NCBI GenBank assembly: GCA_020747065.1
Contig: JAGMVK010000014.1
Location: forward strand, 1 to 64,000
Length of the DNA stretch: 64,000 bases
From: Cadophora sp. MPI-SDFR-AT-0126
Lineage: Eukaryota; Ascomycota; Leotiomycetes; Helotiales; Ploettnerulaceae
Direction: 5' to 3'
The translations under genes and the position numbers were made by a program. A model generated the notes under the pieces. That model searched no databases and was not told the origin of the DNA. It saw only the letters and a list, made by a program, of their open reading frames with translations. The number at the start of each line of letters is the position of its first letter. Positions within the stretch are counted from its first letter, which is position 1. Shown here in pieces: positions 37,019 through 48,786 of the stretch.

Positions 37019-37989
37019 TATAAGTAGTCTAGTACTGTAACTTCCCAGGACATCCCTTATAAGCAGTCATTCTTCCCGTCTCTCCTCACGCCGCCGTATT
37101 TCCGGGAAAATTCCTCCACTCGCGTGAGCAGACCGACAAGTCAGTACTACCATGATTGGATTGAAAAAACTTACGGGATAATCCAGCATACTTAAGTGTT
37201 GTCAACATATTAGATCATACAACAATTGTCATTCCGATCACGTTCGCCGACAAAAAAATCCGTGTCTGCCTGCTGATGAATATCGATTGCACATGGAAGC
37301 ATGCACATTCTCTTACCTCTGTATTTTGTGACAGATATCGACTGCGACCAAGATGATGCTGAGATGTACGACGGTGATCCAGCTTCCATACAAACCGTCG
37401 CCAGGAAAATGGAGGAAAGAAGCTTCTCGCAATGGCGCAAATCATTGTCGATGCACTGGAAAAATACTGGCAGAGTGAAGATGAAAACGCCATGCAAGTT
37501 GAAACTTAGGGAATAACAGCTTCTTCCGGTTTCGCAAGTGTGCTTGGCATTTTAAATTGAGCCAAATAGCTGAAATTTCGTTCATGTTTGATAGAACCTT
37601 CAGAGACCTATTCTGGCCTTGATCTATGCTTGATGAACTCAGAGTGATGTAACAAATTACAGGATCCGGGTACCTTCCCATAGGAAATCGCTACCTGACA
37701 AGGATATGTCTTATAACGGGGGATACGTGCCCTGAGTTTGCCTTCAGCCAGTCTCAATGCGATTCCTCGAGTTTTCGGATGACTCGAGCTGTTCCAGCAC
37801 TTCTCTCAAAGTTGGTATTCCTTTGCCAAAATTACCACTCTGCCAATCCTCACCTTTCGCAAATGCACCCGCTCGCTCGAGCTCAGTTGTCCACCAAACC
37901 ATAGCTGTTTAGCCGACCAGCGCTTGGCATATCCTCTTCGCTCGCATTGAAGCTTGTCTAGCCCTCAGAGTTCAGCTTATAACCTGCTC
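37019..37989. other. Gap, no gene recognised
   Basis: Balanced composition. Overlapping short frames at 37,210-37,680 on both strands have no motif. Nothing else is visible. Confidence 0.45.
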
Positions 37990-39464
37990 TCACGACTCTT
38001 CTAGTCCGTGAAGGGAGGCGCATAGATGCGCTCGTGGGCAGATCCGGATATCCCGAGGTATCTTATCATCCGGGGCATCTATCGTGCAATTTCTGATAAA
38101 CTGTCGTATCCGAGACGCAGTTTCTTCCATTTCCAGGAATTGCAGGTCCAAATGGAAAATGTAAGACCATACGAGACTTTTGCGAACGTTACTCAGGCCT
38201 TCGAATAACGTCTAACACCCCCTTTCCGACCACCCCCACATTCCGGCCACCCTTTTACACCAAAACTCACTATTTCTAATATTTAATAATTAGATTATTT
38301 ATTAATAAAAAACCTTTAAATTAAAAAACTGGATTATTTATTACTTAGGCTTTATAATTCCCAGATTTTATTTATTTTATATTACGTAATATTATAAGAT
38401 AAGTATTTAAAGTCTTAAAAATTTCTCGCTAACAAATTTAGTGTAAAATCGACTTTTTTAATTTTTTTTAATAACTTTAGCAATTATTATTATAAATAGC
38501 TAAAACTTAATATATAGTTATATTATATATATATTATTAAAGTATTAAAATTTAAAAGTATTTATATTAGTAATTATTAAATTATTAAGTAAAATATAAA
38601 ATCTTATACAAAAATTTAGTTATTACTTAATTTTTTAAAAATCACTAATCTAAATACTTTTAAACTTATAAAACTTAATATTATACATATAATATATATC
38701 ATATTTAACTTTTAGCTATTTCTAATAATAATTACTAAAGTTATTAAAAAATTTAAAAAAAATCGATTTTACACTAAATTTGTTAGGGAGATTTTTTTTA
38801 AGATTTTAAATACTTAGTTTATAATATTACGTAATATAAAATACATAAAAATTAGTTATATAAAATAACGTATAAAAAATAATCTAAATCCTTAATTTTA
38901 GCTTATTTTATTAATAAATATCAAAAATATTAGTTACTAAAGTTAGTGAGTTTTGGTGTAAAAGGGTGGCCGGAATGTGGGGGTGGTCGGAAAGGGGGTG
39001 TTAGACGTTACAGAATAGATGAAAAGATCGAGGGAGTACACTTGATCCTTCTCCCGACTTTCTGGGGTCAAGGAGAACCAGGTTTGGTTTTTGGCTTGAA
39101 TAAAGTCTTCAATCGAGGTGTCGGTGCCTGGTGTCTTGATGCTGCTTTGATCGTATATGCTTGAATAGAGCTCGACAATATCATGCCAGCGGTCGCCTGG
39201 ACGAAACGTTCCTTTGGTGCAAAGATTCTCGATGTCCTGGTAATAGAGAACTTCCGGAGAACACCAATCGTGCCAATTGCCTCGTTGCTCCAAACCACAA
39301 AGAATGACTGAGACATCATGTGTCAATTGATGATCGCTTTCCACACTTGAAGATGACAACAGCAGAACGTTGTCAGGACGTAGATCCGAGAAAAAAGTTG
39401 CATAGTATATATTCGATATAGACCAGCAAGTCCTGTCCAATTGAGGTCTAGACCAGGCGCACAA
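37990..39464 (-). pseudogene. Protein kinase-like C-lobe gene split by a MITE
   Basis: The minus strand from 39,464 reads the middle and end of a kinase-like domain: the catalytic-loop analogue S-D-L-R-P-D-N-V-L-L (HRD-type loop with Asp and Asn kept), W-C-S-P-E-V as the activation-segment end, then D-x-V-Y-S-L-D-L-F-I-Y-S-V. At that Val codon an 801-base MITE intervenes. Removing it and one TA joins the frame exactly to 38,205, which continues F-E-G-L-S-N-V-R and ends in the last kinase helix (I-R-Q-F-I-R-N-C-T) and a TGA at 37,990-37,992. The joined C-lobe is 223 codons. The N-lobe with its ATP-binding motifs was not found upstream of 39,464. It resembles fungal kinase-like proteins that hold degenerate N-lobes, but as it stands it is broken. 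Confidence 0.6.
38208..39008. mobile_element. MITE with long terminal inverted repeats, pogo-related
   Basis: 801 bases flanked by TA (38,206-38,207 and 39,009-39,010). The first and last roughly 60 bases are perfect or nearly perfect inverted repeats starting ACGTCTAACACCCCC and including TTCCGGCCACC. The interior is AT-rich with no coding capacity. A larger element at 48,787-50,604 has the same terminal ACGTCTAAC and CCGGCCACC motifs and encodes a pogo-type transposase remnant. This MITE is most simply its non-autonomous relative. Confidence 0.85.
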
Positions 39465-42164
39465 GCACTATGCAAGGGATGGGGATTGCTGAGGGCAGAT
39501 TAAACCACCCCGTTTAAGCATAATTTATCAACTATATTGTAAGTTAATGACTAATCAATCATTTTCTTCCCGGAAATGGCTGATGACTTTAGAAATATAG
39601 CATTCATGATTTCAGACGCAATTGTAAATGACATATTCACTATATTCCATGGACCTAGGCCCAATGAGCCTTTCTCCTTCTTTATGCCTTGCCACATTTT
39701 CGAGTCTTAGCAGCAAGATCGAGGAAATATGACCAGCCATGCTCCAAGGGCACTGTGTACTTGACTTTATCTATATCTTTCAGCTAGTGGACCACATTGA
39801 GGGGAAAGGTTTGCACAGTGGACTTGCCATGTATTTGTTACTGTCGCGACCGACGAGCCTCCCGATGCATATGACACTGTGTTTAGTCAGTCATTTTGTG
39901 TTTTTACAAGAGAGACGACCAAGAGCATACCTTGATGTAGCCAGAGTTTTCTCGTTTCGTATGCAGCCAACGCCTTTGCACTGCATATGTAACCCGAGTG
40001 CGCCTTGCAGAGTTTGTATCATACTTTTTTGGGTTCTATTGATAGATAAATTGAAGTTGAGCAGTGAGAGTTTCTGTGATTAGAAGAAGAAAAAAATGAA
40101 AAGCTAGTGAAGTTTGAGAGTAGTCATGTTCATTTTTGACTTGACCTCCGTCGTTGGTATAGTCTCACTACTCTCTGAATCTTACGTCCAAATCCTAGTA
40201 TTTTGGCAAATCTCGGTCAGGCCGGCCATTCAGAGTACTGCTCATAATTTATGATAGTGTTAGAGATAGCATTGGAGGGTGCCAGAGATGCTTAAGAGTA
40301 GCAATATATAGCGCCGGGTCTTCGAAGTAGCAGCCACTCGGCTAGTGTATTTCAGATGTAAACCCAAGAAGCCCAATCTCTTATGTAGCTTGACTGCAAA
40401 TCAAATTTACAGCTAGATTTAGTGCGAAAATTTCTGAGACCTTAGCCTTTTCAATGCAAATGGTGACGTTGAGGTCCGAGGAGGCGTTGTTGTGGTTAAG
40501 TTAAGCGAGAAAACGGCTTGCTTGACCCGTGTCAGTAACAAGATAAAACCAAGATGACCACAAGCTCCACCCATGCGCAATGATGTGTCCAGGTGAATTG
40601 AAAAAGGCGGGTATGCCGAGTAAAGAAAGATAAAATGAATGATAGCGATTTACTATGTCACCATCAATTGTCGCTGAGGGGGTAGTCAATCATAAGCTTG
40701 AATGTATGAAGTTCCTACAATCTCTTCTTGCGACCTGCCAGCATCCGGAAAGCAAGCCCCTGGAGAAAATGAGGGCATGCTTGATATTTTCCAGTCTGAA
40801 AGCATATATGTTTCTGAAATTTAGCAGTTCTACCAACATTAAACATAGCGTGGTAAAGTCGAGCTGTACACCTTGGTCCGCTGCCATCCCCCCCGGCGAA
40901 TGGCGCCCACCCTACTCAGTGGGAACGGACAAGTACAACATCTCGAACAGACCCTTCACAAACAGCGATTGTAGAAGAGGGCGAAATGAAAGACTTGATG
41001 ATGTGACCGTCAGGAAGAATCCTAGGGTTCTCAACATGGCGTTACATGTTGTGTGTAAATTGACGTTAAAATTGATAATCATTCCACAAAAACTATATGA
41101 AGTCCCGAAGAAGAAGGAAAAGAGAGAGAGAGAGAGAGAGAACAAAGAAAGAAGAGGGGAACGATTATAGCAGCTTTAAGTGGAAACAAAGTCGCATGAA
41201 CATTGCTATTTCGTAGGTGATTCTGAAGAAGCGCCCCGATAAGCCAAGACCTTTCAAAACATTTGTAGGGTTTGCAAGTAGGCTCCCAGGAAGTCTATGG
41301 CTTGAGTCATGATGAGCTTTCACTTATTAATCTTCTTCATAATTGCAAATGACTAGCGACTCGCCCAATTGATTGATACTAAAATGTTTCGTATTGGGAA
41401 ATTACTATGTGGCGCATTTCTGCTGATTGGTGATAATGCCATTATTAGCCCTGGGGGTGGGGGAAGCCACAGGGCGGTGTAAAGTCTGACTCTCCGGACA
41501 CACTTTCATCCATCCCCACAAAGGCAAAACGCTTTTGTACTAGATATGTAGTCGAATTAGCAAGCTGGGTCGTTAAATACGGCTTAACAGCCCGTGTAGC
41601 TCAAGTGCGTACAATCCTGGAAACGATAGAATTCGAGCTTTTCGGATTTCGATTCCAAATCTCCAAGCTTCCCACTCAACAACGTCTGACTGAGAAACAG
41701 TGGTAGAGCGCGTCACTAGTAATGACGAGGTTGCCGGGTATGTTCCAGTGGCTTTCCCATCTTGAATTTTCGCTGATTCAAAGATAGTTCGATTCCGTCC
41801 ATGGGCACTCAATGTGAAGCATTTTTAGTCGACTTGAGAGCGGTTTTTTTTGGCGCTCCATTTGCTCTAAGGCTGCCGGTACGACTCCATCCAAGGAAAG
41901 TCGATGATCCTTCTATATTGTACATTTTTGGCTGCCCGTTTGAGATGGGTTCGTTGCCATTTGTTTCGCTCACCGTATCATTGAGAACCACTTCGGCTAA
42001 AATTTGTACACACTAATCAATAGTGGCACATTGTATCAGAGATGGTAGTAATAGAATTCCGTTTTATTGATATCTTATTCCAGATTGTATTTTCTTGGAT
42101 TCGATTCAATTTTGATCGACGAAGAGTCTTCGTTCCATCGGTTTGCTCTATGCTTAGGCACTTA
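39465..42164. other. Long gap with weak reading frames
   Basis: No gene can be supported. Minus-strand frames at 40,501-40,689 and 40,690-40,887, and at 41,573-41,812 and 41,809-41,991, form pairs that read partly like protein, but I recognise no domain and find no good exon joins. They may be decayed genes. A (GA)n microsatellite of about 20 bases lies near 41,120. Confidence 0.4.
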
Positions 42165-42736
42165 CTCGTTTAAACCGGTCAAACGCCCACACCGCTCAAA
42201 CGCCCAATTAAAAAATACTAATTCTTACTATAAATTACAACTCTATAACAACAACTCGAAATAAAATAATTTTAATTGTAAAAGATGCGGAGTAATTAAT
42301 TCTATAATTTTTGATAATTATATTATTTTAGTTTAGTGTACTTTACGTATTAAAATATATTTAATATATTAATTAATTTTTTATAGCCTTATATCCCTTG
42401 TAATTAGTACTTATATATTTATAAAAGCTAATCTTAAGTATAAGAGAGAGTAGTATATAAAGGACTCTTACTTAGGCGATATTTATTAAATAGAGTATAA
42501 ATATTACTTTAATTTTTAACTAAAACTCATGTACTTACTTATACTTTTAAAATAAATAAAATAAAGATAATATAAACTAGGATATACTAAAAGATATATT
42601 ATAATCTAATAATTATTTATACATTAAAATCATTAAATTATATAAAGAATTAGTAGAGTTATTATGATTTTACGAAAAAATCACGTTTTTTGGTTGGGCG
42701 TTTGAGCGGTGTGGGCGTTTGACCGGTTTAAACGAG
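42165..42736. mobile_element. MITE with 43-bp perfect TIR
   Basis: 572 bases between TA dinucleotides (42,163-42,164 and 42,737-42,738). The first 43 and last 43 bases are exact inverted repeats starting CTCGTTTAAACCGGTCAAAC. Each TIR itself contains two CAAACGCCCA-type submotifs. The interior is AT-rich and non-coding. TIR sequence differs from the other MITE, so it represents another family with TA target choice (Tc1/mariner/pogo group). Confidence 0.85.
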
Positions 42737-43162
42737 TAGCGAACTCTAAGGATATCAATAGTGGAGGAGCTCTGTCTGTCTCCTTGCACGAGTCTCCTTT
42801 ATTTCAATTTTGCGAGCACGAAACAGATTTATTTCTGACTTGGAAGCGTCTCGCTAAACATGGCAAAGGGGATTGTTTATTTCAGGCAGGGCGTTCGAAT
42901 TATGTCTTACTTCATTGTCTAGCCGGAGATTGATCCTCTAGCGATTCTACTCGCGATGATGGAGTAGCTTTCATGTCTTTAGAACCCGCCGAACCCGGAT
43001 CCTCTAAGAATAATCATCCACAAAGAACCTCTTCCCTGGAGCGAGCTCGCGGAACTTTGAAAGCGTGAAGTGGTGTGAGTCACGTGATAAGTCCCAAAAC
43101 GTTTGTATCGACAGCCTCGCGTCTTCCAGCGCGGATCACCTATCTTCAACGTCAACACGATC
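42737..43162. other. Intergenic, promoter side of the RNPS1-like gene
   Basis: No gene supported. A long minus-strand frame that enters from 43,491 is antisense to the SR-protein gene and is treated as a shadow. Confidence 0.45.
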
Positions 43163-44104
43163 ATGGCTTCAGAATCGCCCCGAGGTCGTGTGCGCACTCG
43201 CTCGCCATATTCCGATGGTTCCAGAGGCAGAGGAGATTCCCGATCCATCTCCAGACCTCGTCGCTCAATCACACCTCGATCAATCAGTAGAAGCCCTCGT
43301 CGCAATGGCAGATACAGAAGTGAGAGTCGTAGTATCAGTCGTGGCAGAAGTCCAAGTCCAGTCAGAAGCACAAAGGTTCGCGCAAATACAGTCGAAACGG
43401 TCGTTGCTAACATATCCAGGTTGTAGTCGAGAAGCTCACAAAGAACGTCAACGAAGCCCACCTCCGAGAGATATTTGGTCAGTATGGACAAATTCGAGAT
43501 TTGGATATGCCAATGAACAGATCTTGTATGTAAGCATTCCAGTCTGCCATCATTCTGAAGCTAATTATTAGTCAACACCAACCGTGGAACAGCCTACATC
43601 CTGTATACCTCCGAAACCGACGCTGAAGCTGCAATCGCGCACATGCACGAATCCCAGATCGACGGAGCCGTCATCAATGTTTCCATCGTTCTCCCTCGTC
43701 GCAAATTCTCTCCCTCCCCACCTCTCGCAAGACGTGGCATAAACCTCGACCCCCGGGCATCTTTCAATGCAGCTCCCAGTGTTCGACCTCCTCCCCCAAT
43801 CAGACGTCGATCGCCCCTTCCTCCCTACGGCAGATCCGAGAGAAACACCGACACATATCGCCCAAGATCACGCTCGCGTTCGCGCTCTCCAAGACGCCAT
43901 CGCACTCGGTCTAGATCCCTCTCTTCACGCTCGCCCTCTCCACCAAGACGAGTACGCGGAGGAGGGGGAGGTGGTGGTCGCAGAACAAGCCCGACTCGGA
44001 ATGGTGGCAGGAGAAGAAGAAGTCCCAGTTATAGCAGCTACAGCAGTTATGATGACCGAAGCAGGAGCAGAAGTCGGGGACACGGAGGTCGTGGAAGACG
44101 TTAA
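43163..44104 (+). CDS. RNPS1-like SR-rich RNA-binding protein
   Basis: Three exons (43,163-43,375; 43,420-43,525; 43,572-44,104) join in frame to 283 residues. The N-terminal 70 residues and the last 110 are rich in Arg-Ser/Arg-Pro dipeptides. Between them, about residues 72-150, lies one RRM: E-K-L-T-K-N-V-N-E-A-H-L-R-E-I-F as the first strand and helix, and R-G-T-A-Y-I-L-Y as RNP1. The single central RRM flanked by RS regions matches RNPS1/SR-related splicing factors, which act in the nucleus in splicing and in exon junction complex assembly. A Gly run (about residues 228-236) precedes the last RS region. Typical RNPS1 proteins are about 300 residues, so the length fits. Confidence 0.85.
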
Positions 44105-45974
44105 ATGGACAATCAATTAATTTGTAGCGCTGGAGTTCAGGACGACATGGAAACTGTATTGCTGATTTTAGAGATACCAATGGACTTTCTCTACCTATGC
44201 TTATTGCTTGACCGGGGCCGTGGCTGCTGGTTAGCCGAAGAGGAAGGTGTGATACGGCTTTTGTGCGGAGTTCTGGGTACTTTGAATTTACCATCTTCAC
44301 TCCTATACCTCGCAAACATTTCCCTTAGCCCATTACTAACACCCTAACCGCCACAGGTACTTTTCTTATCCATTATCCGAAGCACGGAAGTATACAAGTA
44401 AGCAAAACAACAAAATTACTGCCTCTTGCATTCTTAATACAAAGAGACCGCCCAACGGAGCTGCTTCGAAGTCTTTCTCGCGCGGGAAAAGAATTCAACA
44501 GCAATGGCTCTTCTGAGCATCACACTCCATCCACGACGTCCATAGTTTTGCCCGAGCCGTGATGTCGGAGTCAAGAGAAGCAATACTACTGAGGAAGCAA
44601 GCCCGCCAATCGACCATGATCGGGTCCACATGACTTTGTTCGGGGCCAATGTCAACCAGTTGAGGAAGGTAACGGCAGCTGTGAGATCAAATAAGTCACG
44701 GAAGTCGAATCATACCGTACTAGAAACGAGCCATGACTGCTCGGTGACTTTGAAGCCGGTAGATGTGAGGAACTCTAAACCAAAGTCAAGATCGAGGACC
44801 TCGCACGAATCGAATAAGACCGACGAACGGCGCGACGACACTGGTCACGATTAACGGTCGAACGGCAAGTCAGAGGAGTTGGAGGCACGAAAATTTTCAA
44901 CGAGGTCGAGAAAGTCTAAAAATTCCAACAAAACGAAAGAAGCATGCCCCGATCCGGAACACGAATCCTCAGAATCTTCGGAATATTCAAAACCAGGACC
45001 CTTTCCGAAGTCGCAACAGTCTCGACATTCCAATAAAGCCAAGGAAGCGTGTCCAGACGTCGATCACGAGATCATATCGACCGCGGAAAATTCGAAGAAG
45101 CCAAACCCATCGCAGACCTTGGAAAGATCCCGAGACTCCAACGAGGTGGAAAACAGTCTCCTGATGCTGATCATGTTCCGCTAGCGCCAATGGGAAAGCT
45201 AGTAGAACTAAGAGCCAGGCAAAGCATCAAGATCCATGCGAGATAGAGGCGTGGCCTAAGGAGAATCATGAACATCCTGCAGGTGGCCCAAAGTCCTTCA
45301 TACTGGTTACGAGTTCGGACAAGGTTGTGACACCACAAAAGGCTGGAAAAGATGAGACGAGATGATCTTTAAAAGAAGCCAAACAATCTTCCTTGGACCT
45401 GGAGGAGTCAAAGACTTCGTCCAAGTTGAAGATGATACACAAATTGAAGAAGTCAAACTCCTTTGAAAAATGCAGCAATGGTGACCATTATTCGCCGTCA
45501 AAAGATCCAAACGAGAAGACAATTAAAGAGCAGAAGAAGCCGAAGGACGGGAAGAAAGGCAAGAAAGATAAGAAATCGCTGAAGGTAGATCCCAGTGGAG
45601 ATGCGTGTATAAATACGAATCAGTGGCTGTCCTCTTCCGATGCAAAGAAGCTGAAGAAAATGATCAAATCTCGTCAGTCTTAACGTTTCCGCATCACAAG
45701 ACGCACGCAGCTAACATGTCAAAGGCGACGAGAAGGCAAAAAAGTCCACAGAGAAGGTTAAGAAATCCATAGCAATAATGCAGAAGTCTAAAGCATTCAC
45801 ATCACCCAAGCAAGCAAGCAAGAAAGACTGTACTTGCATTCAGGAGCACACCCTTCCAGACTGTGATGTTGTTCAGACGAATGATGGAGCTGCATCGCAA
45901 AAAGCATCCAGGCGAACCTTAATATCAGACCTCACGATACTCCTGCATAAGCTTTCCCTCGAGGGATTCAGATC
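44105..45974 (+). other. Lys/Ser-rich repeat-like reading frames, status unclear
   Basis: Plus-strand frames at 44,630-44,854, 44,879-45,184, 45,049-45,246, 45,393-45,683 and 45,778-46,080 encode highly charged, low-complexity sequence. The motif S-N-K-x-K-E-A-C-P-D recurs twice (near 44,925 and 45,030). A third, decayed copy (S-N-E-V-E-N then S-P-D-A-D-H) is readable only by changing frame near 45,150. The frames are separated by stops (for example at 44,852) that simple introns do not clearly remove. They may be N-terminal exons of the next gene, or a decayed disordered protein. From 44,105 to 44,630 I see nothing. Confidence 0.35.
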
Positions 45975-46928
45975 ATGGCGAAGAATACCAATACTTTGGC
46001 TGGTGGGTTCCCATATCCACAGGCACTGGCACCATTTGGAATATCCAAGGAGGACTCGGAGAGGTTCCGCACGGAATTGACCGAACCAGTTACCAAGCAA
46101 AAGATAGCTTATGCGCTAGAGAAGGTCCTTGACGTCTGTGCAGAGGAGGATATGAAGTACTTTCGATCCAAAGGTTTCATCGTGCGACTCGATATGCCAG
46201 GCGAAGAGCATTACGGTCTCGACATCATGGACATCTATCACATCCAGCATGGCAGTGTTCACACCGACAACTTCACTACGATGCCACCACACTCAAAAGA
46301 ACAGAACGAAGCAATCAAGCACAAACATTGTGTCCGTGAGGAAACGAAGGACAAGAGGCATCTTGAAACTTTCCGTAGGAAGGCATTTAGAAGTACTCGC
46401 TTCATGCTCGACCCTATTATTGTGTTGATGGATCCTCATCTCACGACTCAGCGCGGTTGGGCGAGATGGACCATAGCGTGCAGTCAAGCACAGAAGCCGG
46501 CTGCTGAAGCCCCTGCGAAGCGACTGGATAATAAGCCTGTAAGTGACATCCTCCAGCCTTTACAGTCTCTCTATCGGTTTTTTGCAGTGCGATAAGACTG
46601 TTATGCTTCGCGTGTCATTTGGGCATATGTACTGATGTACGAGCATCTACTAGTATAGCTACTTCCCAGCTCGATGGGATCGCTGGCCACCGTCCAAACA
46701 TCTGTACTTGTACTACGACCGATTCAGAGGAATTTCACATATCCTTGGCGGGCAGAGCAGTCCTTCCACGTGCTGGATCCCTGATTATGATTCAGTAAAT
46801 CATGAGATCGCTGTAGGATTTCCATAACTGACATATGGCAGATGAATCAGCGAGGTTCGCTGTACACGAGTCCTGTGATTTCGTGCGACCAGGTTCAGTT
46901 TACTGTTCTTCGTTCGGATCAACAGTAG
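45975..46928 (+). CDS. Uncharacterised 271-residue protein
   Basis: Four exons join in frame: 45,975-46,538, 46,588-46,611, 46,654-46,794, 46,842-46,928. Introns have GT...AG ends, and the frame is kept across a 24-base mini-exon (C-D-K-T-V-M-L-R). The protein opens with P-F-G-I-S-K-E-D-S-E-R-F, has a compact middle (F-I-V-R-L-D-M-P-G-E-E-H-Y-G-L-D, V-L-M-D-P-H-L) and an aromatic, Arg-rich end (Y-F-P-A-R-W-D-R-W-P-P-S). No signal peptide or membrane helix is seen. I do not recognise a family. A TAA in frame 21 bases before the ATG limits a simple upstream extension, though an upstream exon spliced near 45,945 cannot be excluded. The composition is far more even than that of the Lys/Ser-rich frames before it. 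Confidence 0.55.
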
Positions 46929-47261
46929 ACTGGGAAGTTACAACGCAATGGGTGTGAGTTCCAAGTAAATAGATCCATGGACTTGGAGATGACTTAAGTG
47001 GTCGAAAAGAGATTGGTGTGCTGAGGGAATTTTGTGGGATGTTGCATCAGGATAAAGACTGCATGGTACGTTGAGGAAATTGTTTACGCAATTGGCAGAA
47101 AAATAGTGCACTCTTTGTTTGTTAAGATGCAAATGATTGAGAGCGTTTCTCCTCTAGCCCGACTCGATGTTCTTCAAGGATTCCATGTTCACCTCGGAAT
47201 CCGAATGGCTGTATACGTCTCCTCTATCACCTCACTCACATCGAAAACTCCCCTTAATTCA
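46929..47261. other. Convergent intergenic gap
   Basis: About 330 bases between the ends of two convergent genes. No further gene is visible. Confidence 0.5.
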
Positions 47262-48585
47262 TTAGTACACATAGATGAAATCCTCATTTTTCAAATCCGT
47301 CATATCAGCAAACGCATTGTCTTCGTCACGAGGCGTGTCTTGCTGCCCAGCACCCTTCCCCAAATTCTGTAGATCGGACTTCCTCATCATGGACTCGTCA
47401 AGGACATGGGCTGATTTCCCGATCGCGGAACGCATGCGGCTGTGGCGGGCGTTGAGAAAATTTAGGTAAAGGATTATGAAGCTTCGAGTAGGTTAGACTG
47501 GTGTGTATCTTCAAGTAGAGACGGAGAAGGGGAACAGGACTTACCCAACGAGGAGCTCGACAAAGCAGAACATAGCGAGATTCGAAATAAGATCAGTACG
47601 ATAATACGGCTTATCCTCTGCAGAGTACAGCAGCGGGCCAATAATATTCCCTGCACACATTCCAATGAACACCAGCGCTGTCGTAACCTTCCTCTTGGTA
47701 TCACCCGCTGTGTTCTGAATATGCCACGAGTAAATTAACGGCGTGATGCCCGCCAGGAACGAAGTCAGATAACATGCCACCAACAAAGGTCCTTTGCTGC
47801 CTTTGTCACGGGGTAATGCAAGGAGAATAGAAGCGCCTGTGATACAGGGCAGTGCGACCACATCTGTGTCACAGCAACAAGAGACGGACCTATACACATC
47901 AGTCTCCATCATCGCCAACCAATTCCCCAAGAAAACATACCAATCAAACTCTCAAAGCTACCGAGCAGGAACCGCGTAGCGAGCAATGTCCTGAAACTAT
48001 TGCAGGCAGACATTCCGCACATAGTGACTCCCCAGAGGAAGATCGCCGTCGAGATTAACTTCCCAGTGGGCAACTTGACGAGGAGCAATGCTCCTAGTGG
48101 TTGCATTACGAGTTGAGCGATGTAGAGGATTGAGCCGAGCCAGGAGTACTGGCGGCCGTGGAGACCAGCATCCTTTTGGATGTTGAAGACGGTGTAGGAG
48201 AGGGAGGATTTATCGAGTTGTTGGAGGAACTATCGTTAGAAAGGGAATTAGTTAATCCTTTCAATTATCAAAAGACTAGGTGCTGACAGCCACTCGAGAA
48301 TGATTATCCATCATACACAACCAGCTAAGGTTGAGTGGCTAGCATAGAATATCATCTTCGTCAAAGTCAACTCACATAAGCTCCAAGCATCAAAGGAAGC
48401 ACTCGCTTGTCAATCTTACGAAGGACTCGCTTCTCTTCCTCGACAGTGAAGTACACATTTGTATCATGAGCCAGGAGGTCGACTGGCTCTTCTGTTGCGA
48501 CGATCAGCTCAGGGTTGTTCTCGACGTGAGCTGAGATGACATCTTTGGACTCCATTGTCTCGGCTTGAGGCTTGGAGGAAGACAT
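47262..48585 (-). CDS. Internally shortened MFS transporter (Dal5/allantoate permease type)
   Basis: Minus-strand exons 48,585-48,376, 48,229-47,941, 47,863-47,545 and 47,481-47,262 join in frame to 345 residues. The N-terminal part matches anion:cation symporter MFS proteins: R-K-I-D-x-R-V-L-P-L-M, L-D-K-S-S-L-S-Y, then helices to R-F-L-L-G-S-F-E-S-L-I. The C-terminal part matches the last helices: N-T-A-G-D-T-K-R-K-V-T-T-A and C-A-G-N-I-I-G-P. Related permeases are about 480-520 residues. Here roughly 150 residues, covering the central loop and about helices 4-8, are missing between S-L-I and the next segment. An intron of 77 bases lies exactly at the loss. Transport activity is doubtful. 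A pogo transposon lies about 200 bases upstream of the start. Confidence 0.7.
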
Positions 48586-48786
48586 TGCAATTTTTGAATT
48601 CAGAACTTGGTCAGCCCAATAAGAACAGATATACTGGGTAAATACGAAATGGAGAGATGATACGAAGCACCGTGAAGATGGGATGGGTATTTATGTATGC
48701 ATCTGCCCCGGAGCAGACCAAGGCACCGCCCGGCTGGACTAGAGACGCTCTTCCATTTCAGTTGTTGGTTTTTGGCTAGCGAAGTA

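Noticed and set aside
40655..41170. 171-residue plus-strand frame ending in a Lys/Glu/Arg run
   Set aside because: The charged end comes from a GA microsatellite, and the rest has no motif; minus-strand frames cover the same bases equally well.
41573..41720. Possible tRNA-like segment with a TTCGATTCC-type motif
   Set aside because: No acceptor stem or cloverleaf could be formed by eye around it.
42979..43491. 170-residue minus-strand frame
   Set aside because: Antisense to the first two exons of the RNPS1-like gene; Arg/Leu-rich as expected from the complement of RS codons.
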